Assembly (NCBI RefSeq): GCF_017591425.1
Contig: NW_024466218.1
Span: 9,996,001 to 10,060,000, forward strand
Length of the DNA: 64,000 bases
Source of the DNA: Ochotona curzoniae
Taxonomy: Eukaryota > Chordata > Mammalia > Lagomorpha > Ochotonidae
Reading direction: 5' to 3'
Shown: positions 37,445 through 50,140 of the stretch, piece by piece
Numbering within the stretch: position 1 is the stretch's first letter
How the letters are laid out: each line of letters starts with the position of its first letter
Notes under the pieces: generated by a model
The model's database searches: none
Seen by the model: only the letters and a program-made list of their open reading frames with translations
What the model was told of the DNA's origin: nothing
Position numbers and translations under genes: made by a program

Positions 37445-37795
37445 CTTTTTTATTGAGTATTTATTTGAAAGGCAGTTACAGAGAAAGGAGGAGGGACAGA
37501 GAGAGGGAGAGATGGAAAGATCTTCCATCCACTGGATCATTCCACAAATGAATGCAATGAGGTTAGGGTTAGGGTTAGCTGAGCTGCTCCAAAGCTAGAA
37601 GCCCAGACGTTTCAGATCTTTTGCCTGTGTGCAAGACTCAATCACACTGATGATCTTTTTCTCCCTTCCCAGGTATATCAATTGGGGGCTGGATTTTCCA
37701 ATCAGGCCTCCAACCGGCACCCCTATGGGATGCCGGCATCACAGGTGGAGACTTAGCTTGCTATGCAACGATGCTGGGCCAACCCAAAACTTTTT
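37445..37795 (-). mobile_element. CSINE, decayed, inserted in the L2-like block
   Basis: In reverse: GTATTTATTTGAAAGGCAGT, GGAAAGATCTTCCATCCACT, CCCTATGGGATGCCGGC and GATGCTGGGCC. The rabbit-like tail puts it in the older class. It separates the two halves of the L2-like relic. Confidence 0.85.
37561..37578 (+). repeat. (GGTTAG)3 telomere-like repeat inside a CSINE
   Basis: The text GGTTAGGGTTAGGGTTAG is three exact vertebrate telomere units. It sits where a CSINE normally has a GGCTGGGGCTGG-like stretch, so slippage is possible. Confidence 0.9.
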
Positions 37796-38250
37796 AAGGT
37801 GTATGGCTCTACATGACTAAGAGTTCTACCATCTCCTTAAACCCCTCTCCTATTATTGCTTTCTTGCTTATTCTGGTTGCACTATCTTGACTATTCTGCT
37901 TGTCTTTCAGCTATGGCATACAAACTAGCTTTAGGAGCCTTGTTCTATATTCCCCTGATAAATACATACTGTGTTTCCTTCAATTTTGGTCAAATGATAC
38001 ATTCCCAATGAAAGTATTTAAAATTGTGATCCTTGGTTCTAAAGAAATTATCATTTCTGGCCACCTTATTTCTTTCAATAAGATTTACCATGTCCCTATA
38101 AAAGAGTAAAAGTCTATTTTCTTTATTTTCTGTTTCTCTTAACTGAAGATAACCTTAAAAAGGCAGGATTTTTTGTCGATGTATCTATTGCTTGTCTGCA
38201 GAGTACCAGGATCATAGAAGGCATCCAATAAATATTGTTTGAACTTCCTG
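37796..38250 (+). mobile_element. L2/MIR-type 3' end, right part
   Basis: It closes with GTACCAGGATCATAGAAGGC and ATCCAATAAATATTGTTTGA, the classic L2/MIR terminal text. It continues the relic left of the CSINE. Confidence 0.6.
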
Positions 38251-39846
38251 GATTAAATGATATTCAGATTCATATATAACTTGCAAACAAGGCCTATATC
38301 ACCTGGATTCCATTTTAGTGTGAGTTACCTCTGTCCTGTTCTTCAATAATCAAAATTTTCTAAAATTTTTAAATAATATATAATTAGTCACTTATCTGAA
38401 TATTTAAAAACAATGCACATCAAATTCAAAATTCTTAAATGTGACCACAAGAAGTAAATTCTTAATCTAGTTAACAATTTGGAAGCATCTGTGTCTTATA
38501 TTAATTACTCATGATGCTTAGAAGCCAGAAGGACTCAGCATATGTGGCCTGTATTGTTGGCACAAAGTTGGTCTTTGTATATTTTGACCTAGAAATAAAC
38601 ATATCAATACTAAGTGAGCTATGCACAAATAATTTCACAATGCTAGCCTATTTATGAGATGCTGTTTTTTTTCAAATACATAATGATTCATGGAAATAAT
38701 TTCTCATTTTTGAAGGTGGACAGGCAATATTTTTGAAATTGTGTTGAGTCTTCAGCCCTGTGATTTTATTGATATTTGTTCATTTATTTATATGGAGCCA
38801 AATGGAAATACATAATTTGCTACTGTAATTGTACGAATGTTTATTCCTTGCAGAATATAGCGTAACATTAGGTTTATTGAGACAAAATTATTTTAAAATA
38901 GCTTTAAATGATACTTTGTCAAAAACTGCAACAGCTAAAAGACTCTGGAGAAATTTTATTATCTGAAGAAATTGCAAACAGGAAAGGATTTATTGACCTA
39001 AGGATCTGTTCCTAATGTAGGTAGTTTAACCATCTCTACTAAATAATATATCCTAACCAATTAACACAGATACATAAGCCTTTATTTTGTAGCAACTATT
39101 ATTTTATCTTTTCAAGACCATAATTAGGCTACATATATAACTCAGCCACTGATTTTGAAATTCTCAAACCAAAAGGAGGGACTAGTTAGAATCCTAAAGA
39201 GTGTTCAATACATGTACATCTCAATAGATACACATTAAGTGTTTAATACATGGCAACATATTGCTATATTCTCACATCATAAAATAATTTGAAGCATTAG
39301 ATCACCTCCAACTAAGAGTCACCATAATTTTTTTCCTAGAAAATACAGAGAAGTAAATGAAAAAAATAGAATGGTACATGAATAAAAAATAACCTCAAAA
39401 TACTTGTGAGCGGTAAAGAAATGATTAGACTTGTACAACCTATCAAATCAATCTTTTCAAATTTTTAGACAAAACAACCTTAATAGCTGTCTTACGTTCT
39501 TCCTAGTTATGGAAAATTTACTGTAAATTCTCCTCCTGCCCCGCTAAAGCTTTCTAGGACTTTGGCAAGCTTAGTGCACTGATTCTCAAATGAACCAAGG
39601 AGAATCAATTTTTTTCCCAGAAAGAGCCACTTCACAAGCAGCACTATGTTAGGTGTGTGAAAGCGGGGACGCTGATCCAGGACTCAGAGTCCATGTCCAC
39701 TTTCCCCATCTGTGCCATCTTGGTGACAATTTTTTTCATTAAAACGTAAATCACTGCTTTCCCGACGCCCTCATCCTTAACACAACAGTCATGGTTATCA
39801 AACTCCACTGCAGCCTGCGCTACAAATGCGTGTGTTTCCCTTTTAC

Positions 39847-39959
39847 CTCGTCTTGCTGTGAGTTCAACAGCTGCAGCTTCATGTGCTTCATGTAAGCCAT
39901 GGTAATTGGCATGTTGTAGTCAATCATGCTGGTCACCAAAGTGGGAGGTTTTCCATTAT
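39847..39959 (-). CDS. NOL4: NOL4 internal coding exon C (113 nt, phase 1-0)
   Basis: The acceptor is TTACAG|ATAATGG and the donor GACGAG|GTAAAA on the minus strand. With the base carried over from exon B the exon encodes 38 residues, beginning DNGKPPTLVTSMIDYNMPIT and ending LQLLNSQQDE. This is a NOL4 segment with no recognised enzymatic motif. Exons B and C together are 225 nt, so only their joint inclusion or joint skipping keeps the reading frame; losing either one alone would shift it. No disabling change is visible, consistent with a functional gene rather than a pseudogene. Confidence 0.94.
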
Positions 39960-40872
39960 CTGTAATGAAACATGGTTAATGGGCAATGAAAGCAATACTG
40001 CATTCTACCTGTCATTTCGCAATGATCCAATTTAGCCCAATGAAAACAGGTTTCTAGAGATCGAGTGCTTAAAAGCATCTTAGCAGTACAGAAGGATACA
40101 AAGTGTAAAAAAAAAAAAAAGAGTGGGAAGGTCATACAAAGGTATATCAACACAATTTATAATGTGCATACATCAGTGAATTCCAATTACAGAAGAACTT
40201 TTCAATACCTTTAGTAACCACAAACAAGGCTAATGTGTTAAATAAATATAATTATTTGTATTTCCCCTCTTTGTTGTGCAGTTTTGTTCTATAAGTACTT
40301 TAGGAGTGCCAGAGGGAATATTCTTCGTTTTTAAGCTTTTTTTTTTTTAACCAGGCTATTCATTCCCAACATGGGGAAATGACATAGCAAAACTATTTGA
40401 GACTGTCTTGAGATAAGAACATAGTCATGAAAAAAATCTAGATAATATTGAATATCACAAATTGAGATAAATTTGGATATCATAAGTGTTTATGTAAAAA
40501 TTTCACCGAATGACCATCTGTATTATTTATGATGGTTACAAATTATGAATTGGCAGATTTTAAAAGACACTGATACAAATCGATTTGCTGAATTTACCTA
40601 AAATACTATGAAAGACAATAAATGAATATTAAAACATTATTCTACATAAAGAAAATGTTATTTGCCCTTGCCACAACAATATTTCTCCTAAGAAAAGGCA
40701 CTGAATTACTTTCTAAGTGGATATTCAAAATTTGCTGCCTCCTACTTGAATAAATGAGATGATCTGACTTCTTGAACTGTTTCCATCTACCGCATTTTTA
40801 TAAAACTGTACAATATAAATTGCTATTATGAATGAAATGACTTTAAATCTCACTATTTGACACTGCGACTAC
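39960..40872 (-). other. NOL4: NOL4 intron between exons B and C (913 bp)
   Basis: This short intron is unusual next to its 7 and 18 kb neighbours. It contains poly-A runs (about 40108-40121) and a T-run (about 40338-40350) but no recognisable transposon, which suggests insertions have been tolerated poorly or lost here. Confidence 0.92.
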
Positions 40873-40984
40873 CTTTGTGATCTGTTCCATCTGGGTTTAA
40901 ATGCATTCTTTTCTGGCACTCTGAGCAGCTCATTAGAAACCGTGTCACCGCTTCTCTTGGTAGAAACGCATAGCTCTCTGAAAT
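40873..40984 (-). CDS. NOL4: NOL4 internal coding exon B (112 nt, phase 0-1)
   Basis: The minus strand reads TTTCAG|ATTTCAGAGAGC at the acceptor and CACAAAG|GTAGTC at the donor. The exon encodes ISESYAFLPREAVTRFLMSC followed by SECQKRMHLNPDGTDHK and one extra base. It is too short to stand out as a long open frame and was found by looking for the piece missing between exons A and C. The cysteine pair in MSCSECQK is kept. A second possible AG lies 6 nt inside the exon (after ATTTCAG), but the upstream AG is preferred because it restores ISES as in known NOL4. The split aspartate codon (G|AT) is completed by the next exon. The intron to exon A is about 18 kb; the one to exon C is only 913 bp. 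Confidence 0.94.
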
Positions 40985-41454
40985 CTGAAATGATTCACAA
41001 AATACAGGTGTTATTATACAAGCTGACTGAGCATGCCTGCACAGAAATGATCATTGTAGTTCCAAATAAGACGCATTATTTGATAATGGCAGAAAGCACA
41101 ATGGGAGCATGCACTGCGTACCATGCATCATTTCAAGAAATATCTATCCAACTTGATTAGATGTCTCCTAAGCATAGCCAACAACGCCATGTGGAGAAAG
41201 AAAAAATCAACCCCATCTGGATGGATGTCTGTGTATGTGTCTGCATCTCTTTTCAGAAAATAATCACAGTGCTCAGTGAATTTTCCTTTTTTATTAGAAA
41301 TCGCCAACACTGTTTTTAAACACAGTGCTAGTGTGATCAAACTCACATTCGATTTCAAAATTTAATCCTTAGTGGAAACAATTGACTTTGCATACTCTAT
41401 AATGAGTTTTTCTTTATTCAGATTTTATATAAATTTTGAGAAAAGACAAATTCA

Positions 41455-41521
41455 AATTCATATATATACACATATATATATACATATATATGTATACACA
41501 TACACACATATATGTATACGT
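41455..41521. repeat. (TA)n/(CATA)n microsatellite
   Basis: About 65 bp of TATATATACA and CACATATATG text. Confidence 0.9.
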
Positions 41522-42406
41522 ACTGCAGTGAATCATCCCTTCCACACAAAATGACACACTTGGAAATGCACTTAGGCCTTCTATTTTATTTACTTTGTGC
41601 AGTTTTTTCCTAATTTAATGTCCACAATTGCTCACAACAATGGTCAGGAGGAGAGTCGGCTTTTCTGTGTCCTAGACAGAACTCGTTCTCCAGATGTCAC
41701 AGCCTACAACGAGTCAGAAATCAGTATTTCATCACAGTGACTTTCTAAATATTATCTGAGAAAACCAAGAAGTTCCTCTCATTATACCAAACAACTCCTG
41801 AGGTGACTGCTAGATTGGTAAAGACCTCTGAATAAATGCTGTCATTCACGGAGAGAATTCCATGAAGAAATCAGAAGAAAGTGTTTGGTTTCCCACCCCA
41901 GCACTAACGCGGAAACAAACTGGAGGGAAGTGGAGCAATAAATGAGTTGTAAGCTAGACCTAAATGCCACAGAGGACTTTCTAGATGCAGGTACAGCCAT
42001 TACCAACATTGTTAAGTTAGTGGAAGCAAGAAAAAATATGTACCAAATATAGTGATCTGCTAATTTCCTTATTGGTGATGGATTCATCAAGTCCTAAGGA
42101 TTCCAAAAGACAGGCAACTCTATGGATAAAATCTGCCATCAATGACTTACTTGCAGGTAATTAAAATTTACTTCTACTAGGATTAGAAATATGAAACTTT
42201 AGTCTTGAAATGTAATTATATAATTTATGAATTAACATGGGCAATTTTTTAAAATTACCACTTTAAATGAACCTGTTATGGGGGAAAAGTTCTGATCTAA
42301 ACATATTTTGTTCAAATCCTTAATATTAGTTCCTGAAAACTATATATAAATATATGTGCAATTTAAATTCTCCTTCATTCTATCATTCAACTTTTCTCTC
42401 CAATTC

Positions 42407-42410
<4 letters not shown>

Positions 42411-42449
<39 letters not shown>
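42411..42449 (+). repeat. (CA)19 microsatellite
   Basis: 39 bp of uninterrupted CA; likely polymorphic. Confidence 0.97.
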
Positions 42450-42452
<3 letters not shown>

Positions 42453-42629
42453 TGTATTTCCAAAGCTTACAACAAAAGAGAATTAAAGCTTGACTTTATC
42501 TTGGGGTAAGAACTTTGATTCCACAATCTCTTCACAAGAGTAGTTTCCATAAACTTTGTTATGACTCTTGCATTTTATACCAAAATAAATGAGTCTTTCG
42601 ATTCTAAATTTCATCGAGCTTAAAAAAAA

Positions 42630-42895
42630 AAAAAACATTTAATTAATTTGAAAGGTAGGCAGGTAGATTTAAAAAAAAAAAAAAAAACTCTCAAAATCCC
42701 TGCAGTAATCAGGGTTGAAGAGAGGAGTTTCTAACCACCCAGATCTCCAGCCTGTGTGACAGGGAGGCGACTACAAAGCCATCCTCTGTGTCCCCCTACT
42801 GGTGTCAGCAGTGGAATCCAATTTCAAACTCAGATACGGCATGCCAGCATTCCAAGCAGTGTTTTACTTGCTCCACCAAATCCTCTCCCCTCTAC
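42630..42895 (-). mobile_element. CSINE, decayed
   Basis: The A-rich/TTAATTTGAAAGGTAGGCAG start, the CACCCAGATCTCCAGCC text and the CGGCATGCCAGCATTCC text follow the reverse CSINE order. Two long A-runs interrupt it. Confidence 0.55.
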
Positions 42896-44892
42896 AAACT
42901 TTTTGAAGTATCCCCAATTGCACACATGAATTGATCATTCTTTTCCCACGTTTACAGAAGGAACTAACACTGTCATTTATTTCTGGATTAGTTTTCATCA
43001 GACTCTATAAAACCCCTTTCACAATTAAAAACTTTAAAAAGTCTATCATTGTATGCTTTTTCCTGGTATTTTACACTTCAACACACACATGGAGCTGTAG
43101 ACCATGGGTATGAATGCAGTTGACCAACCTATTTGCCAACAAGCAGAATTTTAGGACAAGATTGCACTTGTTTCCATAAAGGATGTCTATTCAATCTTCT
43201 CTGCTTACACAAGAGAGAATTACCATAAAGATAAAGAGAGATGAATGCCAGAATTGGAGAGATACTGCATCAACTACCAAGGTCTTGATATTCTGGAAAA
43301 TCCACTACTTCCTAAACCTGCTACAGTGCTCATGGAGAAATCCCTTCTAGACATATTTATCATTGCCTTATTCCAATTCTTTGACACTTCCTAACACTAT
43401 TGGACTCCAAATCAATTTTTCTTGAAATTGTTATTCATCATTTATCGTTTTCATATTAAAAATGATTCGATGTGATATCCACAACTATATGAGCGTATGT
43501 GTGTACCAGTGTGCATGAAATAACACAAATCACACTTTAGTTTGGAAATGATGTTCAAGCAAATATTTGACCACATAATTCTCTCTTGTATGGTTCTGAC
43601 ATGGCATTTGTCATGTCAGTCTACGTTACATAAGAGGACAACAGCATTTGGAACTCTTCTATGGCGAGACCTGCCATGTAATTTCATTTCCCTCAAATTT
43701 CTCCTTTCCCACCTCCTATGGACTGGGGCCTCCATACGACGGGATAGTCTTGGGCACAAAGAGTGACCTTCCAAAGAAGTTTTTCATATATGAAACAGTA
43801 ATTCATTTTCAGAAACAATATTTATCCTACAGTGGAGAGGCAGCGGGGAATCAACTCCTTTCTTCTTGACCTGATTCCACTGGTCTGGTTCTGGGATTTT
43901 CAGGAGTGGTGTTACGCTCATGGTGGAGTAGGAATTTCTATTGCCCAATCTCCCACAGAAGAAACTTGAAGAAACTTGAACAACCATGTAGGCATCTTTA
44001 TCTATTCAGAGCAACTAAAGAGATTATAGCCCCTGGATGGAACACAGACATAAGAAAAGGCCCAGCCAAGAAGAAAGAAAGGACAGTTCCAGCTTTCCCA
44101 AGCCAAATTTCCCCCAAACCCATATGGTACAGCTTGTAGAAAGATGAGAAACGTGTTCTGCCAGGTAAAAGAACAAAGTGAGCACGCAGCTTCACATTGG
44201 ATCCCAGTGACAGGCCCACCTCTAAACCTCGGACTACAGCTTTTTCTATATAATCAAAACTATCATTCTTAAAAAGTTTTATGTGTATATAATTTTGTTA
44301 TCATCTTAAATAGCTTATTATAGCTGTAACATATTCTATGTAAAATCCATGGCAAAAAGAAAATAACTTCTAGTAGATTTATAGACGATAAAGAGAAGGG
44401 AATCAAATCATAGGATTAAGTAAAGTCAAAAAACCCAAAAGGGAAATAGTTAGCAATATTACAGGAAGTCCTTATGAATGATGACCCACATCTCCTAAAA
44501 ACCATAAGTTATCTGTGTATTTGACAACATAACGCTTTCAATGAAAGTGCAACATTTTCTCTTTAGGGGTGTGTGCTTTTATTGTGTTGGGGGTTTTAAC
44601 TTTTTTAGATACCACAGTGTAAACACAGTATAATAGAATTTTTCAGAAATACAGAATATATCAAAATGTTAGCATAAATTAGAAGTAGAGGTTATTTCTG
44701 CTATCAAAACATATAATTATGATTCTAAATAAAAATAATGTCTTTGGATGGATTAAATAATGAAATCAGGCTCTCTTAAGATAGCACAAAATTAGTAATT
44801 TAATGATAAACTAATCAACTTGAAGAAAGGTCAATGATCAAATTCTATAAGGGACATTGTTACTGATCTTCAATCTTTGTCTTTTTTTTTTT

Positions 44893-45185
44893 TTAAGGCA
44901 GACTCAGGTGGTGTTGTGGTGGTGTAGGTTAAACCATGGCTTGGGAGACTCACATGCCATGTTATCAGTGCCAGTTTGAGTTCCAGCTACTTTGCTTCTG
45001 ATCTAGCTTTATGCTAATGTATCCTGGGGAAAAGGCAATAACAGCCCTTATATGTGGTTCCTTGCCAGTTCTCTGGACGCCCAGATAGGTTTCCAGGCTG
45101 CTGGCTTTAGCATGACCCAACCCTTATTGTTATGAGCACTGGGAAACTGAACTAACAAGCAGAAGAATCAATCAATCTCTTTCTT
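44893..45185 (+). mobile_element. CSINE, decayed
   Basis: GGTGGTGTAGGTTAAACCA, CACATGCCATGTTATCAGTG, GAGTTCCAGCTACTTTGCTT and TGATCTAGCTTTATGCTAAT keep the SINE order. Confidence 0.65.
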
Positions 45186-45282
45186 TCTCTCTCTCTCTTT
45201 CTCTCTCTCTCTCTGTCTGTCTCTCTATCTCTGTCTCTTTCTCTCTCTCTTCTTCTGTCTCTCCCTTTTTCTCTCTGTCCCT
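45178..45282 (+). repeat. (CT)n-rich tract
   Basis: More than 100 bp of CTCTCT/TTTCTCT follows the SINE; probably an expanded SINE pyrimidine block. Confidence 0.93.
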
Positions 45283-46029
45283 GCCCCATTGCTGCTGCCA
45301 CTGCTCTACTTTTTTAGTACATGAAAATGAGTTAAAAAAAAAAAGATTGATAATATATTTCTGGAAACTTTACTAACAAACACTATAATAGAAAGGAGGA
45401 TACAAACAGCCTCTACCTTCACAATATTCTGCCTTTCCCAAAGAAAAAAAAAATATTACTTTTAAAACCCCTATGAATACGTAGCCAATCCCTGGAAATT
45501 CTCAAGGGCCACTCAATTTCCTCTCAACAGAATCAAGATAAAAATAGTGGTTACCCAAGAGAGTTAGGATTTAAACAGCCAACCATATGTAAACTCACTT
45601 GCAAAACACATCTCGTAAATTTGGCAGCATTTAATTCTATAAGCTTTCTTAATTTACTTTGTAATATCAGAAGTTCATACTCAAAAATAAATTAGCTCTC
45701 CTAGTTGATCACGATAGTTAAAGGGGCATAATGTTAGAAAGAATGAAGAAGTGAATCACTACACAAAACAAAACTAATCTAATCAAAACACTTTAATAAC
45801 TGAGTTGCTTTGGAAATGGTTGCTGAAATCGAACTGACGATTTCCAACATCAAGATTTGTCTTTGCTGCGTTTCAATTAATATTGACTTTGCTTACAACA
45901 GAAGAAAACACGTCCCACATAACCTAAGTGTAGTGAAGCTTTTTATTAATTGGATGCATAGTAAGTGGATTATGCTAAATAAGAACTTTACATGGATTTT
46001 ATAATTCATTTATTTAAAGTGTATTCTTC

Positions 46030-46195
46030 ACAATAATCCCATGAACTGACTTTAATCATTGACTTGTTTTACGGATGAGAAAGCTAAGCTTTAGAGAGAG
46101 CTGGGATCTTGCACAGGAAACAGCATTCACCTGTGCTAATGTGGTTTCCAAGCTATTTCTTTAACCACTGTGCTTTGTGGCCACTTTCGGTTATC
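46030..46195 (-). mobile_element. MIR-like SINE, decayed
   Basis: TTTTACGGATGAGAAAGCTA, GCACAGGAAACAGCA and TTTAACCACTGTGCTTTG fit a reverse MIR or MIR3. Confidence 0.55.
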
Positions 46196-46787
46196 AGTAT
46201 TTAGAAACGATAGAGACTTTCATCCACAAAGAGCTGTGATATTAACCTCACAGCACAGGTTAATTATTCCAAACTGTTTATAATGCTTCCTAGTGTGAGA
46301 GGTTCTTTGGACATATAAAATGCTCTCACCAGTCTGAGGTGACCCATCTGATACATGCAGTACCCAAGCACTTGGTACCTTGTCTCAGGTTACAAAGTTC
46401 GACAGGAAACAGTGTCAGACTCTATAGTAACAATGCAAAGCCCCACCTGGAAAAAATTAACAGGACATCTTTTTTGTTCTGGCAGAATTACTGAATAAGA
46501 TGATGACTTTGTGCCAATGCCATAGTACTAACCAGGAACTCAATGCACAGGACTCTATTTTAATGGAATGTTTGAAAGGAAAGCAAATAACTGCCTATTT
46601 CTAAAGGCACAAGACTTCAAATGGCTGAAAGAAATTCACCAGCACGAAAGCCAATTTTGGCCTAAGACTTGAAGCAGTTGTGTGAGTTCAAAACCAAGAC
46701 ATTCCAATGAAACTAGTGAATCTTGAGTTAACAATAATGCTATAAAACAAGTTAACTAATTAAAATATTTATCAACCAAAAATCATT

Positions 46788-47092
46788 TTTTTTAGATTTA
46801 TGTATTTGAAAGGCAGAGTTACAGAATAAAAAGGAAGAACGGGGAGATCTTTCATCAGTTGGCTCATTCTGCAGACGGCCACAAAAGGCCAGGAGTGGGC
46901 CAAGCTGAAGCCAAGAGCCAGGAGCTGCATCAAACTCTCCTGTGTTGGTGGCAGGGGCCCAAGCACTTGAGCCAGTCTGTGCTGCCTTCCCAGGCACATT
47001 AACAGGAAGATGGATCCCAAGAGGAGTAGTCAGGCCATAAACCAGTGCCCATCAGCAATGCCTTAATCTGCTAGGCCACAAAGCCAGTCTCC
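46788..47092 (-). mobile_element. CSINE, rabbit-like tail
   Basis: Reverse tail AGATTTATGTATTTGAAAGG with CAGAGTTACAGAAT, then CAAGAGCCAGGAGC and TGCTAGGCCACAAAGCCAG. The frames of 81-82 residues here are SINE text. Confidence 0.88.
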
Positions 47093-49868
47093 AAATCATG
47101 CCATTCTTACAGTCAGTATTGTCTTAAAAACTGGTTACTTGATTTATTAAATTTTAGTAGTTTGACAAAATGACTGAATGCTTTAATAAGTTGTACTCTT
47201 TCAGATCTCAGCTTTAGGATAAGCAAGTGGATATAGTCACAATCATTTGCTTAAAATCACCTTCCCCACATTTTGTTTTTGGAGAATAGTAATGATAATT
47301 TTACCTCAATAATAATATGAAAGCCATAGCTATTGCCAAACAATTCACAGAACACTTATGGAAACAAAACTTTTAAGATTTTCTCTTATGAACACCCTTA
47401 AGATTCTGGATTAAAAAAAGGGGCACATTTATTTAACATGAATGACATTGGAGAGGCATGTCTGAAGGTAACTTACATTTGAACCAACTTGTTAGGTCAG
47501 GAAAATACAAGGAAATATAAAGAGAAATGAGAGCAGAAGATAAACAAAAGTGATTGCTGGACAGATAATAGGCAATATGTAATGGGATCCATGTCAAGCA
47601 ACACCTTCCAGCTCTTTAGACCAACGGCATCAATATATCTTATATCATAAGCTAGGATATATACTTAGCCATAAAATAAGACTAACCACTTATTTCTACT
47701 TATCTTTTCTCTATTTCGTTATTTAAAGTGATCACAGTCTATAAAATTGACCTGGAAAGGTACCCGAAGCGGGACAATATATGCTGGGAGAGATATTATT
47801 TCCCACCGGTACAAATGCTGTCTATCCAAAGAGACTTGTGTAGTTTTCAGAAAACAGGGTATGCGGTCAAATTTAAAATAAAAGTTGGAAGATCCAAAAA
47901 AGCTATCTAAGGCAAGCAGGAATGTTTTTAGATAGTTTAGGTCAATTTTTTCAGACAGCTACAGGCAATTTGAAGATTTGAGGCCAATGGAGAGAGAGAG
48001 AGATGAAACGTAAAAGCAGTACAGGCACAAGAAGACAGTATCCTCCAGGGAAAGGGAAAGGGAACACATGCTAGGCATAAGGCAGGGACTCAGCTCGCAC
48101 CGAGGCACAGAAACTCACCCGAAAGACACGAGAGGAGGAGACCACACGGGGTTAGAAACATGCAGGACATCATCTGATGGGTTTAGTGCCACATCAATCA
48201 AACTTAGCAACCAAGGGATAGACAAACAGGAGACAAAACGTGGTATAAGTATAATTAATGTTAATTGGAAACAGCTTCTCTTTCATTAATTATACTTGAA
48301 GTTTATTGACTTTGAGGAAAGATTTCTGCTGTCTCTTTTTTTGTGTGATGATGAACGTTAATTTGGGAGTTTCATCTCACTGTAATTAAAATACTCGCCA
48401 ATTGAAGAAATGGAATAGCATCAAAAATAGAGATAAATATTCTGCCAATGTATTCCTTAACTTGTGGGTGCTATTTTTATTATTTCTTAGGATAGAACAT
48501 TTGTCTGCTAAGGAACAGATTGTCCTAACAGAGAATTCTAACAGTAGATGGGAAACAGAGCAGATGAACACTGTAAGCGAGCCTTTTCATTAATTTCCTA
48601 AAATGAAGGGAAAAGAAATCTCCAAGTATTGCATGCAATTAAGATGATTCAGCAAATCCAGTTTATAGAATGATTTTCTGCTTGAGGAATGCCTGCCTCC
48701 TTTTGACCTCTCCTGGTGAGTATGCATAATGTGACACAATTCTGTTTCTGGGCTTAGCAGAGAACACGTAAAATCCCATCATTCTGCTCTAGGATCCTGG
48801 GCACAGGCAAGCTCCTTCTGCGATGGATTTACTTTTCTCATACACTGTTGGCCAGTAGGAAAACAGCGATTCTTTGGGAAGAAATAGCAAATAGTACAGT
48901 TGCTGCAGCCACTCAAGGCAGGTAAAAATTTGCCATCTAAGAGGACTGGGAGAAAATAGAAAAGTTTGGATTCCACTCTGCTAGAAAGTCTAGTAAGTTG
49001 TGCCACTTCTACCTTTATGCAGACTGTGCATGATCTGATAAAGACGTGCCTCAGATGCAGAATTCACTGAAGTCTTGGCTTGTTCAACAGTTGGCAAATG
49101 AGAAAGATGTTTAAGATGTCAAGTAAAGGCTTTTCAAGACAGTTTTCCTTAGGAAATGTCTCACCTGGCATCGGCATGGTGGAGGGCTTCGGGATGGGGG
49201 TGGGCTGCTGTGCCTTCCAGACCACATGCAGAAACAAGACAGCAGGAATGGAGTTTGCAGGTCACAGGACTGGGGGGTGTGTTGCTAGTCTCAGCACTTG
49301 CTGGCTCAATGCCACCTTTCTGACCCAAATGCCTACAGTACCCCATGGAGAAACAGTTCTTTTACACTGCAGAAATAATTATACAACTAACTGAAGGATG
49401 CACACAACAAAAATAACAAGATTTTTTGGCCCCAAATCTAAACTTGCAAAAGAGGCAGTGAAGCCACTTGGCTGTTTCTTTGAGGAGTCACCTCTTTGCT
49501 TATTGCCTTGGCCAGTGCGCACAGCCATCCTCAAATACAGCTGTGGTGTGCGGTGACCGTGGACGGAAGAATGGGGAGTAGACCAGTTGAACACATCATA
49601 ACACAGATAACAGACTCTTGCCTTTTATTCATCAAGAAGCCACTAAGACAGCTGCTTAAAAAGCTGGAGAATAATGTTCTCAACTCTTGAAAAGGCATGA
49701 ATCAAGTTAGAGAAAGGTGTTCCCCATAGTCATTGCGGAGCAAAGCTAACACAAAGGAGTAGACTCTTTATTTCCTATTTAATAGAAAAGTATCTGTTTA
49801 TAACATGTTACTTCAAAGACAACTCCAAATATTAAAAAAAATATAAAGCAAAAATAAAAACACCTTCC

Positions 49869-50140
49869 AGGTCAGCGTTTTAGCCTAGCAATTAAAATGT
49901 GAGTCAGGAAATCTACATTGCCCATCAGTGTGCTGGGGTTTGATTTCTGGCTCTGGTTCCTCATCCCAGCCTAGGAGAAAGCAAGTGATAGCTCAAGGAC
50001 CTAGGCTCTTGCCTCCCAATGGGGAGACCCTGGATGAGATCTGAGTTCCTGTCTCGAGATGTCTCCTCCCTAACTGTTGTCGGCATTCTGGAAATGAACC
50101 AGCAAGTGAAAAATCAAATAAAAATCAATACAAATAAATA
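49869..50140 (+). mobile_element. CSINE, decayed
   Basis: GGTCAGCGTTTTAGCCTAGC, TGGGGTTTGATTTCTGGCTC and GGGGAGACCCTGGATGAG keep the SINE order. Confidence 0.65.

Larger units (their letters stand above)
32744..39846 (-). other. NOL4: NOL4 intron between exons C and D (7.1 kb)
   Basis: Bounded by the exon C donor and exon D acceptor. It carries two MIR copies, an antisense L1 end (34.1-34.4 kb), a decayed CSINE (35.06-35.22 kb) and an L2-like block split by a CSINE (36.7-38.25 kb). I recognise nothing in 32.75-33.6, 35.31-36.68 and 38.26-39.84 kb. Confidence 0.9.

Noticed and set aside
42411..42449. Regular short repeats considered as a CRISPR-like array
   Set aside because: These are simple dinucleotide repeats with no spacers; the window is a mammalian nuclear genome.
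49080..49394. 104-residue plus-strand frame
   Set aside because: Not in a recognised repeat, but no domain and no convincing splice borders, and methionine/cysteine-rich composition as in chance frames. Not supported as coding.
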